From Spirochaetales bacterium (GTDB lineage Bacteria > Spirochaetota > Spirochaetia > ARS1246), in contig JAFGHN010000332.1 of NCBI GenBank assembly GCA_016930115.1, forward strand, positions 1 through 6,169: a stretch of 6,169 nt of DNA, in the 5' to 3' direction. The notes beneath the pieces were generated by a model. It saw only the letters and a list, made by a program, of their open reading frames with translations. It had not been told where the DNA came from and did no database searches. How positions within the stretch are numbered: position 1 is the stretch's first letter; every line of letters starts with the position of its first letter. The translations under genes and the position numbers were made by a program. This document shows positions 1 to 6,160 of the stretch, one piece after another.

Positions 1-13
1 CAAGATCATTCAT
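1..13 (-). CDS. Possible 5' end of a divergent gene, cut by the window edge
   Basis: On the minus strand an ATG at 13-11 opens a reading frame (Met-Asn-Asp-Leu) that leaves the window after four codons. It is preceded by GAGGG at 26-22, eight bases upstream, which is a reasonable Shine-Dalgarno sequence. A second ATG at 9-7 in another frame has AAGGG five bases upstream, so the frame is not certain. No product can be named. The alternative is that the first 30 bases are the tail of a plus-strand gene ending at the TAA at 28-30. The paired ribosome-site and start-codon signals slightly favour the divergent reading. Confidence 0.25.
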
Positions 14-33
14 GCCCTTGTCCCTCGTAAACG

Positions 34-63
34 TTGCCTCCCGCCGGGAGGCGTCACTATATT
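34..63 (+). promoter_or_regulatory. Candidate promoter before the mutY-like gene
   Basis: TTGCCT at 34-39 (four of six matches to the -35 consensus) and TATATT at 58-63 (five of six to the -10) are separated by 18 bases. Transcription would start near 70, leaving a leader of about 57 bases before the preferred GTG at 127. If correct, the TTG at 34 lies inside the promoter and cannot be the start codon. The spacer is mostly a palindrome (36-52), so a repressor could bind here. No expression evidence is available from sequence alone. Confidence 0.35.
36..52. repeat. Perfect 17-base palindrome, 7-base arms with a 3-base centre
   Basis: GCCTCCC at 36-42 is exactly complementary to GGGAGGC at 46-52, around the centre GCC. 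The arms could form a GC-rich hairpin in RNA or be a dyad binding site in DNA. It overlaps the candidate -35 box at 34-39 and fills most of the candidate spacer, which is a usual place for an operator. No T-run follows on the plus strand, so an intrinsic terminator is unlikely. Confidence 0.45.
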
Positions 64-126
64 ACACACGCTGTGAACAACTTTCCGCGTCGGTTTCCGG
101 ATCCTCCCTTTGGTGATTATACCGGG

Positions 127-957
127 GTGGATACCCTTGATGAAGACGAAAAGCTGAATTTCAGGGAGCTGATATACGCCCACTACGGCGAATACGGGAG
201 ATCGTTCCCCTGGCGGGAGACAAAGGACCCCTACAGCATCCTTGTCTCTGAGATCATGCTTCAGCAGACTCAGACCGAGCGTGTCGTGCCCAAGTATACC
301 CGGTTCCTTTCAGCCTGGCCCGATTTTGCCGCTCTTTCGCGGGCTTCTCTCTCCGACGTGTATGCAGTCTGGCAGGGGCTTGGCTACAACCGGCGTGCAA
401 AGGCGCTTATAGAGATAGCAGGAACCGTTCAGGACGATTTTGGCGGACAATTGCCCGATGATGAGAATGCTCTGCGGCGACTGCCGATGGTCGGTCCGGC
501 GACCGCGGCCGGCGTGCTCGCTTTTGCTTTCGAAAAACCGGCGGTTTATCTGGAAACAAATATCCGGCGCGTCTATATCCACTTCTTTTTCGAAGGGAGG
601 GACGGCGTGCATGACACCGAGGTGTTTCGTATCGCCGCCGCCGCGATCGACAAGGACGAACCGCGGCAGTGGCATTATGCGCTGATGGACTACGGGGTCT
701 TTCTCAAAGAAGCGTTGCCCGGCCTGGGAAGGAGAAGCCGTCACTATTCGGTCCAGCCGGCTTTTGAAGGGTCCAACCGCCAGATACGCGGCGCGATCCT
801 CAGGTTTCTCTCATCACGTCCGGCCTCGGCTGCCGAACAGCTCTGCGAATACCTCTCGTTTGAGAAGGAGAGGGTAGAGCAATCTCTCGCAGCGCTTGAG
901 TCCGAGGGCATGCTTGTAGAGGAAAGCGGCCGGTACAGTATCAGAGGCGGTCCGTAA
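127..957 (+). CDS. mutY: A/G-specific adenine glycosylase (MutY-like), iron-sulfur-free form with a C-terminal winged helix
   Basis: Base-excision repair enzyme of the HhH-GPD superfamily, expected to remove adenine mispaired with guanine or 8-oxoguanine in the cytoplasm. Using the GTG at 127 (276 residues), the MutY signature SEIMLQQTQ lies at 41-49, with the catalytic glutamate E42. A helix-hairpin-helix spans about 119-131 (LPMVGPATAAG). There is no lysine at the endonuclease III position, which fits a monofunctional glycosylase. The segment usually reading LDGN is LETN, so the catalytic Asp is replaced by E143. The four cluster cysteines are absent: the only cysteine (C240) lies elsewhere. 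After MDYG (187-190) comes FEGSNRQIRG (213-222), then a winged-helix-like domain (about 217-272) instead of the MutT-like 8-oxoguanine reader. The first in-frame ATG is inside the catalytic signature, so the start must be TTG 34, GTG 73 or GTG 127. GTG 127 fits family N-termini best, although its ribosome site is weak. Family assignment is firm; substrate is inferred. Confidence 0.85.
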   Translation: MDTLDEDEKLNFRELIYAHYGEYGRSFPWRETKDPYSILVSEIMLQQTQTERVVPKYTRFLSAWPDFAALSRASLSDVYAVWQGLGYNRRAKALIEIAGTVQDDFGGQLPDDENALRRLPMVGPATAAGVLAFAFEKPAVYLETNIRRVYIHFFFEGRDGVHDTEVFRIAAAAIDKDEPRQWHYALMDYGVFLKEALPGLGRRSRHYSVQPAFEGSNRQIRGAILRFLSSRPASAAEQLCEYLSFEKERVEQSLAALESEGMLVEESGRYSIRGGP

Positions 958-976
958 TCCTTCTGTCGGCAGTCCG

Positions 977-2851
977 TCAACCGGCCCGGTCGGCTTCCGT
1001 TATCAACTGCCGGTGACTGGCCAGGAGCAGCGCTTCCACATCCGGTCTGTTTCCCTCGACGTCTGCGAGTATTCTGAAGACCGGTTCGGTACCCGATCCC
1101 CGCATCCACACAAACGCTCTCGCGTCGCCTTGCCCGTTGTACAGCAGCACTTTCAAACCGCCGCGCTGATTCCCGTTTTTGTCCCGGTTCCCGGCGCCGC
1201 GCCTTGTGAAGGTTCCCTCGTAGTTCACAACCTCCCATCTATCGACGTGAAAATTGAGCTCCTCAAGGGAGGTCCGGATCCCCGGCCAGTTCATCGCAAA
1301 GAGAGTTTCATATCTCGCTTTGAGCAAGCCATGATCTTCGGTAGAAACGCGCATAATGGCCCGGACATCATAAGCACCGGTGGTGGTGTAAGCGGGGAGC
1401 GTATCCAGCACATCGGCGAGGGTGAAGTCTGGGGTGTACCGGCCCGTCTGTCCGCTTCTGTCGCACCAGATTTCAAAGAGGCCTTTACCGCCGTCACCGG
1501 ATCTGAGGAGCAACAGTTTCAGCACCGAGAACAGGGTGTTCAGCGGGTCCCTGCAGGTCGCGGGATGGATAATCGTGCCCCCGGCGGAACCTTCGCCGAG
1601 AATCCTGACGGTCGCGCCGTCTTCGCGGAGCGCCCGTGCCAGGTTGACCACGTTCGCCTCGCCCACCTCCGCGCGTTCGACCTTTGCGCCAAAGAAGCAA
1701 GCGATTCTGTCCACGCGCATCGATGTAGGACCGTTTGCGACGATGATGTTCTCATGAAGATGGCGGCCGTGGGGTCCGCGGCCGGACGTGGAGGCAAGAA
1801 ACGAGAGCTCACTCATGCAGGAGAGCGCGAAAACATCCTGGGCGTGGAGCGCCCGCGCGCTCCCGCTGTGGTCGATATAGACCAGATTACCCCGGTCCCC
1901 GTCATTGTCGGGCACATAGCCAAGACAAAACGCGGGGTTCACGCGGTACATCTGTTCCAGACGGAGGCGGCATGGATCGAGGGATTCCCCCTCCGGCACG
2001 ATCCGGTGGGCGATTTCGCCGGGTATATCGTTCATCGTCTCAACTATGCACCCGGCGTCTTTGAGCATCCGGACATCCACCGAAGTTGTCCGCGCGCTGC
2101 CGTTAAAGTCCGCCACCACTCCAAACCGCCTTCCCGCCGACGCCTCTTTGAGTGTCTCGATGATTCGGACCCCTTTGGCCGGATCATCCGTGCCGGCGGC
2201 CACGAGACCGGTGAATCCGGTATAGCTCCGGTAGGCCGATCGCTTGCATCCTTCCTGTGCCGCGTACACTTTTTCCACCAGCGCGGGATCGGCCGCGGCG
2301 ATGAGCTTCCGGACGGCGCCGGGCGGAGTTTCTGCAATGATCCTTTTGAAAGAGGCGATCAAGGATGCCGATTCCTCGCCGCCGGCAACCGAGCCGTCGG
2401 CGAAGCCGAACTTGAGACCGTTGTAACCCACAGGATTATGGCTCGCCGAAATGTAAGCGAAGCCGCAAAGAGCCGGGTCGAGCTGCACCGCTGCAAGCAG
2501 CTCGGGTACGGCGGTAACGCCTGAGAAACGGACTTCAATGCCCTTTGTGGTGAGCATACGGATAACGATATCGGCTATCCCGGGGCCGGTCGGCCGCGAG
2601 TCCGTCGCTACGGCGACAATAGCCCGGCCGTCGCGGTTGCGGAGCGCTATCGCTTCAGCGAACGCGAGGGCCATGACGCCGATGATGATTCTGTCGGAGG
2701 GCGCCAGGTTCGGGGAAGCACTCTCCTCTCCACCTGGTGCAAAAACCTTCCGCCAGCCGGAGCTGGATAGAATGAGTTCCGTCGCCGCGGCCTTCACTTC
2801 TGCGTGACCGACTTCCGGGATATTGTAACCGGAGATCGTTCTATTCCCCAT
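977..2851 (-). CDS. Phosphoglucomutase/phosphomannomutase-family enzyme (alpha-D-phosphohexomutase)
   Basis: Cytoplasmic enzyme expected to interconvert hexose 1- and 6-phosphates (glucose and/or mannose), supplying glycogen, polysaccharide or nucleotide-sugar synthesis. In the 624-residue protein from the ATG at 2851, all four active-site loops are visible. The phosphoserine loop YISASHNP is at 133-140 (S137), the metal loop DNDGDR at 315-320, the sugar loop GEGSAGG at 419-425, and the phosphate-binding loop RGSGTEP at 584-590, followed by R593. The length exceeds the roughly 450-550 residues of typical bacterial members. By memory, the N-terminal SSSGWRKVFA segment and the GEGSxGG loop match long spirochaete-type homologues. 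The frame stays open to 2935, but those 28 extra codons lie inside the preceding gene and look unlike the family. The 2851 start overlaps that gene by 11 bases, which suggests translational coupling as third gene of the cyclase operon. Its ribosome site is weak (GGA nine bases upstream). Glucose versus mannose preference cannot be read from the sequence. Confidence 0.9.
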   Translation of the reverse strand: MGNRTISGYNIPEVGHAEVKAAATELILSSSGWRKVFAPGGEESASPNLAPSDRIIIGVMALAFAEAIALRNRDGRAIVAVATDSRPTGPGIADIVIRMLTTKGIEVRFSGVTAVPELLAAVQLDPALCGFAYISASHNPVGYNGLKFGFADGSVAGGEESASLIASFKRIIAETPPGAVRKLIAAADPALVEKVYAAQEGCKRSAYRSYTGFTGLVAAGTDDPAKGVRIIETLKEASAGRRFGVVADFNGSARTTSVDVRMLKDAGCIVETMNDIPGEIAHRIVPEGESLDPCRLRLEQMYRVNPAFCLGYVPDNDGDRGNLVYIDHSGSARALHAQDVFALSCMSELSFLASTSGRGPHGRHLHENIIVANGPTSMRVDRIACFFGAKVERAEVGEANVVNLARALREDGATVRILGEGSAGGTIIHPATCRDPLNTLFSVLKLLLLRSGDGGKGLFEIWCDRSGQTGRYTPDFTLADVLDTLPAYTTTGAYDVRAIMRVSTEDHGLLKARYETLFAMNWPGIRTSLEELNFHVDRWEVVNYEGTFTRRGAGNRDKNGNQRGGLKVLLYNGQGDARAFVWMRGSGTEPVFRILADVEGNRPDVEALLLASHRQLITEADRAG

Positions 2852-3362
2852 CCGGCGGGTTCCACGGGTAAAAGACGAAATCCCGGAAATCGCCGTTCCG
2901 GTTTCCGTCTCCGTAGGGGTGCTGTTCATTGGCATTCTGATGACAGGTAAAACAGAACTCGTCGGAAAAGATTCTCTCTTCCCCGGCGGCGGTGTCTTTC
3001 GCCACCCAAATCCACCCGCCTCGAGCGCGGGGGTCTTTTCTGGCCTTGATCATCGCCGTGAGCATCGCCGGTCTGTCGCTTTCCTGTGCACGGTAGTTCT
3101 CTTTGAGGATAATCGTACCTTCCGGGTACTCGTGGAAAACTTCCCCGCCGGTTTCCCTCACCTCGAGCCGTGTCCCTGTCTCGTTTATGTATATTTTCCG
3201 GATATCCATCGTGTGGCCGGGAATCTCGTACACAAGGGGAGCATCAACGGTGGACGCCCAGAGCGAGTAGTCCGCCGGCACCAGGTTGGCGGGGGTTTTG
3301 CCCGTGCAGCCTGCGACGAAAAGCAACGCCGTTATGAGAAGTATCCACGCTCCAGGTTTCAT
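2841..3362 (-). CDS. Cytochrome P460-like monohaem c lipoprotein
   Basis: Predicted 173-residue membrane-anchored periplasmic haem protein. The N-terminus has a lysine, a hydrophobic stretch (about 5-16) and a lipobox ending VAGC, so C19 should be lipidated. The region 79-90 (YPEGT then KENY), the LTAMIKARKD segment (101-110), the GGWIWVAKD strand (115-123), a C-terminal CFTCH haem c motif (137-141) and a final DFVF (161-164) follow the order of the cytochrome P460 domain family. That family includes hydroxylamine- and nitric-oxide-reactive haem proteins. Whether this one has a lysine-haem cross-link is unknown. The ATG at 3362 overlaps the preceding cyclase stop in an ATGA (3362-3359), with GGGGA seven bases upstream, so it is probably translated by coupling with the cyclase. 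The reading is strong for a c-type haem lipoprotein and good, by recollection of the domain, for P460. The role as signalling partner or electron carrier is inference. Confidence 0.8.
   Translation of the reverse strand: MKPGAWILLITALLFVAGCTGKTPANLVPADYSLWASTVDAPLVYEIPGHTMDIRKIYINETGTRLEVRETGGEVFHEYPEGTIILKENYRAQESDRPAMLTAMIKARKDPRARGGWIWVAKDTAAGEERIFSDEFCFTCHQNANEQHPYGDGNRNGDFRDFVFYPWNPPDGE
2940..2954 (-). other. CXXCH haem c attachment site of the P460-like lipoprotein
   Basis: The five codons TGT TTT ACC TGT CAT encode C137-F-T-C-H141. The two cysteines would form thioethers with haem and the histidine would be the proximal ligand. Attachment needs a periplasmic cytochrome c maturation system, which is not encoded in this window. 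Confidence 0.85.
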
Positions 3363-4792
3363 TCTTTCATCCCCGCAAGCTTATACACTTTTACGTACAG
3401 ATCCTTCCCCTTTGCCTTCAATCTGAAAGGCCCGTCTACGCGGAAGATCGCTCCGGTTTTGGCATACGTGGTGTCGGCGATGAGTATCTCCCCGGGTTGC
3501 GCGGCACTGCAGAGCCTTGAGGCCGTATTTACGTTGTCTCCGATGAAGGTGTAATCGGCCCTTTTCTTTGATCCGATCATCCCAAGTATCACTTCTCCGG
3601 TGTTTATCCCCACGCCCAAACGCAGTCCGTCGAAGGATTTTCCGCCGTTCTCTCTGAAGGTCTTCTGTATTTCAATGGCGCTCCTGCAGGCTCTCTCGCA
3701 CTGGTCTTCACCGGTAAACATGGCAACTATTTCATCCCCCACGTACTTGTCTATGTCGCCGCCGTTGGCAAGGATGATCTCGGTTTGAACGTTGAGGACG
3801 CGGTTGAGGTTCTCCACGACTTTGTCCGGGGAGTTTCTTTCGGAGTAGGCGGTAAATCCACGGATGTCCGAAAAAAGCATCGTTATGGAAACAACCTGCC
3901 CGTCTTTTGAATCCCGGAGCGAACCGATTGTCGACGCGGACACGTATTTTGACAGCTCGAAACGTTCGTGTAGCCCCTCGACCATCTTGTTCACCGTATT
4001 GCCCAGGCGGCCGATCTCATCGTTGTTTTTTATCGTAACCCGCTGATCGAATTGTCCGTCCGTAACCTTTGCGCAGACCTCACCGACGATTTTGATCGGT
4101 TTTATCACCGTTTTTCTCATAAATCCGGTGAGGATAAAGGCGAGCAGGAACACCATCCCGACAAAGAAGCCTCCGGCAGAATACGCGGCGATGAGCTGTT
4201 GTCTCCGGGAGCCGCTGATATCGTCTCTGATATCTATTACGCCTCTGACCGTGTGATCCGTCCCGTGACATCCTGTGCATTTCGGCAGATTGATGAGCGG
4301 CTTGTAGGCGCGGAAATAGGTGGCTCCGTCCTCTGTTTTTTCTTCGAAGAATACGGACAGAGGGGGAGCGCCGACGGCGGTCTGAAAATAGGCCTCGTTT
4401 ACGCTCTCTTTGGTAGTTATTCTCTCCGCCATGGTGTCAAACATCGACGCGATGGCGGGCGCGTTTTCGATGACCTGCTTGATAGTGGTTTCGTCTGAGA
4501 ACGCTACTTTTCCGTTTCTTCTGAAAAGGGAGATCGAATAATCCGCGCTGCTCCGCACCATGGTTTCGAAGAAATTAACCGCAAGCTTCGCTTCTCCCGG
4601 GATCATGAAGTTCTCAATCGCCGCGAAGAGGATCTCCGACTGCTGGTTGAGATTGTCCGCGAGAAGCTCGTCGATGGTTGTGGTTATCTCGGTCGTCAGG
4701 TAAAAGGAGATCGAACCTATCCCCACCACCAGCGCGAGGATGATGATGACGTTTACCTTGCTATTAATCGGAACAAACCGTGGTTTCTTCAT
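3359..4792 (-). CDS. Membrane class III adenylate cyclase with periplasmic haem c sensor domain and HAMP
   Basis: Receptor-type nucleotide cyclase of 477 residues. Order: transmembrane helix about 13-32, periplasmic domain about 33-202, transmembrane helix about 203-224, HAMP linker about 225-278 (VIKPIK start, NDEIGRLG near 257-264), then a class III catalytic domain about 298-470. The periplasmic domain ends with YKPLINLPKCTGCHG (163-177), whose CTGCH (172-176) is a haem c motif placed as in DUF3365/Tll0287-like sensors. In the cyclase domain the metal aspartates are D309 (FSDIRGFT) and D353 (KYVGDE). The base-selecting pair is K349 and T415 (DYTFIG), the class IIIb pattern for ATP. N422 and R426 are the transition-state pair. 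All catalytic residues are therefore present and a homodimer should make cAMP. It is the first gene of a three-gene operon with its own promoter, and its stop overlaps the next start by four bases. Architecture and activity class are well supported; the ligand or redox stimulus is inferred. Confidence 0.92.
   Translation of the reverse strand: MKKPRFVPINSKVNVIIILALVVGIGSISFYLTTEITTTIDELLADNLNQQSEILFAAIENFMIPGEAKLAVNFFETMVRSSADYSISLFRRNGKVAFSDETTIKQVIENAPAIASMFDTMAERITTKESVNEAYFQTAVGAPPLSVFFEEKTEDGATYFRAYKPLINLPKCTGCHGTDHTVRGVIDIRDDISGSRRQQLIAAYSAGGFFVGMVFLLAFILTGFMRKTVIKPIKIVGEVCAKVTDGQFDQRVTIKNNDEIGRLGNTVNKMVEGLHERFELSKYVSASTIGSLRDSKDGQVVSITMLFSDIRGFTAYSERNSPDKVVENLNRVLNVQTEIILANGGDIDKYVGDEIVAMFTGEDQCERACRSAIEIQKTFRENGGKSFDGLRLGVGINTGEVILGMIGSKKRADYTFIGDNVNTASRLCSAAQPGEILIADTTYAKTGAIFRVDGPFRLKAKGKDLYVKVYKLAGMKE
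3370..3374 (-). promoter_or_regulatory. Ribosome binding site of the P460-like lipoprotein gene, inside the cyclase gene
   Basis: GGGGA lies seven bases before the ATG at 3362 and inside the last codons of the cyclase gene. Together with the four-base ATGA overlap it supports this start codon and points to re-initiation by ribosomes finishing the cyclase. Confidence 0.65.
4265..4279 (-). other. CXXCH haem c attachment site in the cyclase sensor domain
   Basis: TGC ACA GGA TGT CAC encodes C172-T-G-C-H176, between the two membrane helices and thus on the periplasmic side, where haem c is attached. The following residues (GTDH, then VRGVIDI) match the end of haem-containing periplasmic sensor domains found before HAMP linkers. 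Confidence 0.85.
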
Positions 4793-4822
4793 ATCCCGAA
4801 AGCATACCCTGAAAGCTGAACC

Positions 4823-4851
4823 ATTCTAAGCCCGCCGCATGCCGCGGTCAA
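4823..4851 (-). promoter_or_regulatory. Sigma-70-type promoter of the cyclase operon
   Basis: On the minus strand TTGACC (4851-4846, five of six matches) and TAGAAT (4828-4823, five of six) are separated by exactly 17 bases. Transcription should start near 4815, giving a short leader of about 24 bases before the ATG at 4792. The spacer is very GC-rich and contains two copies of GCGGC seven bases apart (4845-4841 and 4838-4834), which could be chance or a binding site. The promoter lies in the 76-base gap after dapL, so the operon can be transcribed independently of dapL. The start codon itself has only a weak ribosome site. Confidence 0.65.
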
Positions 4852-4868
4852 CCGAGAAATCACCGGCT

Positions 4869-6101
4869 CTATCGCCGGGAACCGGCCGCGTCGCCGATTC
4901 TTGCCATTGCCTCGTTCACATTCTCTCTTGAATTAAAGGCGGAAAGGCGGATGTAGCCTTCTCCGCAAGCTCCGAAACCGCTGCCGGGCGTGCACACGAC
5001 GTTTGCCTTCTCGAGAAGAAAATCGAAAAACTTCCAGGAGTCTTCCCCGGTCTTGACCCAGATATACGGCGCGTTTTCACCGCCGGCGCAAGTGTAACCC
5101 AGCCCTGTCATCGCTTCTCTTATCACGGCGGCGTTTTCGAGATAGAAATCCGAAAGCTTGCGGACCTGAGCTTTTCCCGCTTTGGAATAGACGGCTTCGG
5201 CGGCGCGCTGGACGGGATACGAGACACCGTTGAACTTGGTCGTCTGGCGTCTCACCCAAAGCTTACCGACAGGATGGGCTTTGCCCTTCCCGTCGTACAC
5301 GACGCAGCTCTCCGGGATAACCGTGTAGGCGCACCGCGTACCGGTGAAACCGGCGTGCTTTGAGAAACTTCTGAACTCTACCGCCACTTCACGGGCGCCT
5401 TCTATCTCAAAGATCGACCGGGGGAGTGACTGGTCGCGGATAAAAGTCTCGTAGGCGGCGTCAAACAGGATGAGCGCCTTGTTCCGGTGCGCGTATTCTA
5501 CCCAACGCTCGAGCTCGGCCTTTGTTGCGGTCGCGCCGGTGGGGTTGTTGGGAAAGCAGAGATAAATGAGGTCGACGGCTTCCTCAGGAGGCATCGGGAC
5601 GAAACCGTTTTCCTCGGTTGATTCGAGATAGACGAGCCCTTCGTATCGCCCGTCCTTCAAGTTACCGGTTCTCCCGGCCATGACGTTTGTATCAACGTAC
5701 ACCGGGTAAACCGGGTCCGGGACCGCGATCTTCGCGCCGGTGTCGAAGAGTTCCTGAATGTTACCGGTGTCGCATTTCGCACCATCGGAGACGTAGACCT
5801 CATCGGCGGAGATAGTGATTCCCCTCGAGGCAAAATCGTTCGCGGCGATGGCTTCTCTCAGAAAATCGTAACCTTGTTCCGGGCCGTAGCCCCTGAACGT
5901 CTCGTCTTTGCCCATCTCGTCCACAGCGTTGTGAAACGCTTCGATGCATACCGGCGGGAGCGCCCGGGTCACGTCCCCTATACCCAGTTTGATGATCCCG
6001 GCATCGGGCTTCTTCTGCTTGTAGGCGGCGACTTTCTGATTGATGTGGCTGAAAAGATAGCTCGATTGGAGTTTGAGATAGTTTTCGTTGACATGTATCA
6101 T
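4869..6101 (-). CDS. dapL: LL-diaminopimelate aminotransferase
   Basis: Cytoplasmic pyridoxal-phosphate enzyme that converts tetrahydrodipicolinate and glutamate directly into LL-diaminopimelate and 2-oxoglutarate. It bypasses the acylated intermediates of the DapD/DapC/DapE route and supplies lysine and peptidoglycan. The 410-residue length matches the family (about 410). Family signatures are GIGDVTRALPP (40-50), GYGPEQGY (71-78), VSDGAKCDTGNIQELF (104-119), NNPTG (185-189), the cofactor-contacting LFDAAYETF (212-220), SFSKHAGFTGTR (245-256) with the Schiff-base lysine K248, and YIRLS (383-387) with the substrate-carboxylate arginine R385. The frame is open to 6161, but the ATG at 6101 has AGAGGA four bases upstream and starts a normal family N-terminus (MIHVNENY). 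The extra upstream codons overlap the promoter. No other lysine-pathway gene is in the window. Confidence 0.97.
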   Translation of the reverse strand: MIHVNENYLKLQSSYLFSHINQKVAAYKQKKPDAGIIKLGIGDVTRALPPVCIEAFHNAVDEMGKDETFRGYGPEQGYDFLREAIAANDFASRGITISADEVYVSDGAKCDTGNIQELFDTGAKIAVPDPVYPVYVDTNVMAGRTGNLKDGRYEGLVYLESTEENGFVPMPPEEAVDLIYLCFPNNPTGATATKAELERWVEYAHRNKALILFDAAYETFIRDQSLPRSIFEIEGAREVAVEFRSFSKHAGFTGTRCAYTVIPESCVVYDGKGKAHPVGKLWVRRQTTKFNGVSYPVQRAAEAVYSKAGKAQVRKLSDFYLENAAVIREAMTGLGYTCAGGENAPYIWVKTGEDSWKFFDFLLEKANVVCTPGSGFGACGEGYIRLSAFNSRENVNEAMARIGDAAGSRR

Positions 6102-6105
6102 GGGG

Positions 6106-6111
6106 TCCTCT
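6106..6111 (-). promoter_or_regulatory. Ribosome binding site that fixes the dapL start
   Basis: AGAGGA on the minus strand, four bases before the ATG at 6101, selects that codon over the open frame extending to 6161. Confidence 0.7.
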
Positions 6112-6131
6112 TCTCGGTCCGAATTTCGGCC

Positions 6132-6160
6132 ATTATATACGGAAGCGCAGCCGGTATCCA
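6132..6160 (-). promoter_or_regulatory. Sigma-70-type promoter of dapL
   Basis: A perfect TATAAT (6137-6132) is preceded at 17 bases by TGGATA (6160-6155, four of six matches to TTGACA). Transcription should start near 6125, leaving a leader of about 24 bases before the ATG at 6101, the same layout as the cyclase operon promoter. The leader is too short for a lysine riboswitch. Confidence 0.6.

Noticed and set aside
34..126. MutY start at TTG 34 or GTG 73
   Set aside because: The added residues are rich in Arg, Pro and His and not typical of the family, and they coincide with a palindrome and a candidate promoter. Neither codon has a well-placed ribosome site. Not fully excluded, because GTG 127 also has a weak site.
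967..1012. CGGCAGT and ACTGCCG inverted repeat between the converging mutY and phosphohexomutase genes as a bidirectional terminator
   Set aside because: Seven-base arms are separated by 32 bases with no T-run on either side, and most of it lies in coding sequence.
1013..2524. A 503-codon open frame on the plus strand, opposite the phosphohexomutase gene
   Set aside because: It lies wholly antisense to a gene with all four conserved catalytic loops. Its translation has no recognisable motif, and long antisense frames are common in GC-rich coding DNA. No good ribosome site was seen.
2852..2935. N-terminal extension of the phosphohexomutase by 28 codons
   Set aside because: The codons lie inside the preceding lipoprotein gene in another frame, encode a Thr/Ser-rich segment unlike the family, and the ATG at 2851 starts the homologous part.
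2919..3554. A 211-codon plus-strand open frame across the lipoprotein gene and the cyclase 3' end
   Set aside because: It is antisense to two recognisable genes, and its translation is rich in Arg, Pro and His without a motif.
4863..4878. Hairpin (CCGGC and GCCGG arms) at the dapL stop codon as an intrinsic terminator
   Set aside because: The stem is only five pairs, overlaps the stop codon and is followed by a sequence with few T residues. Too weak to call.
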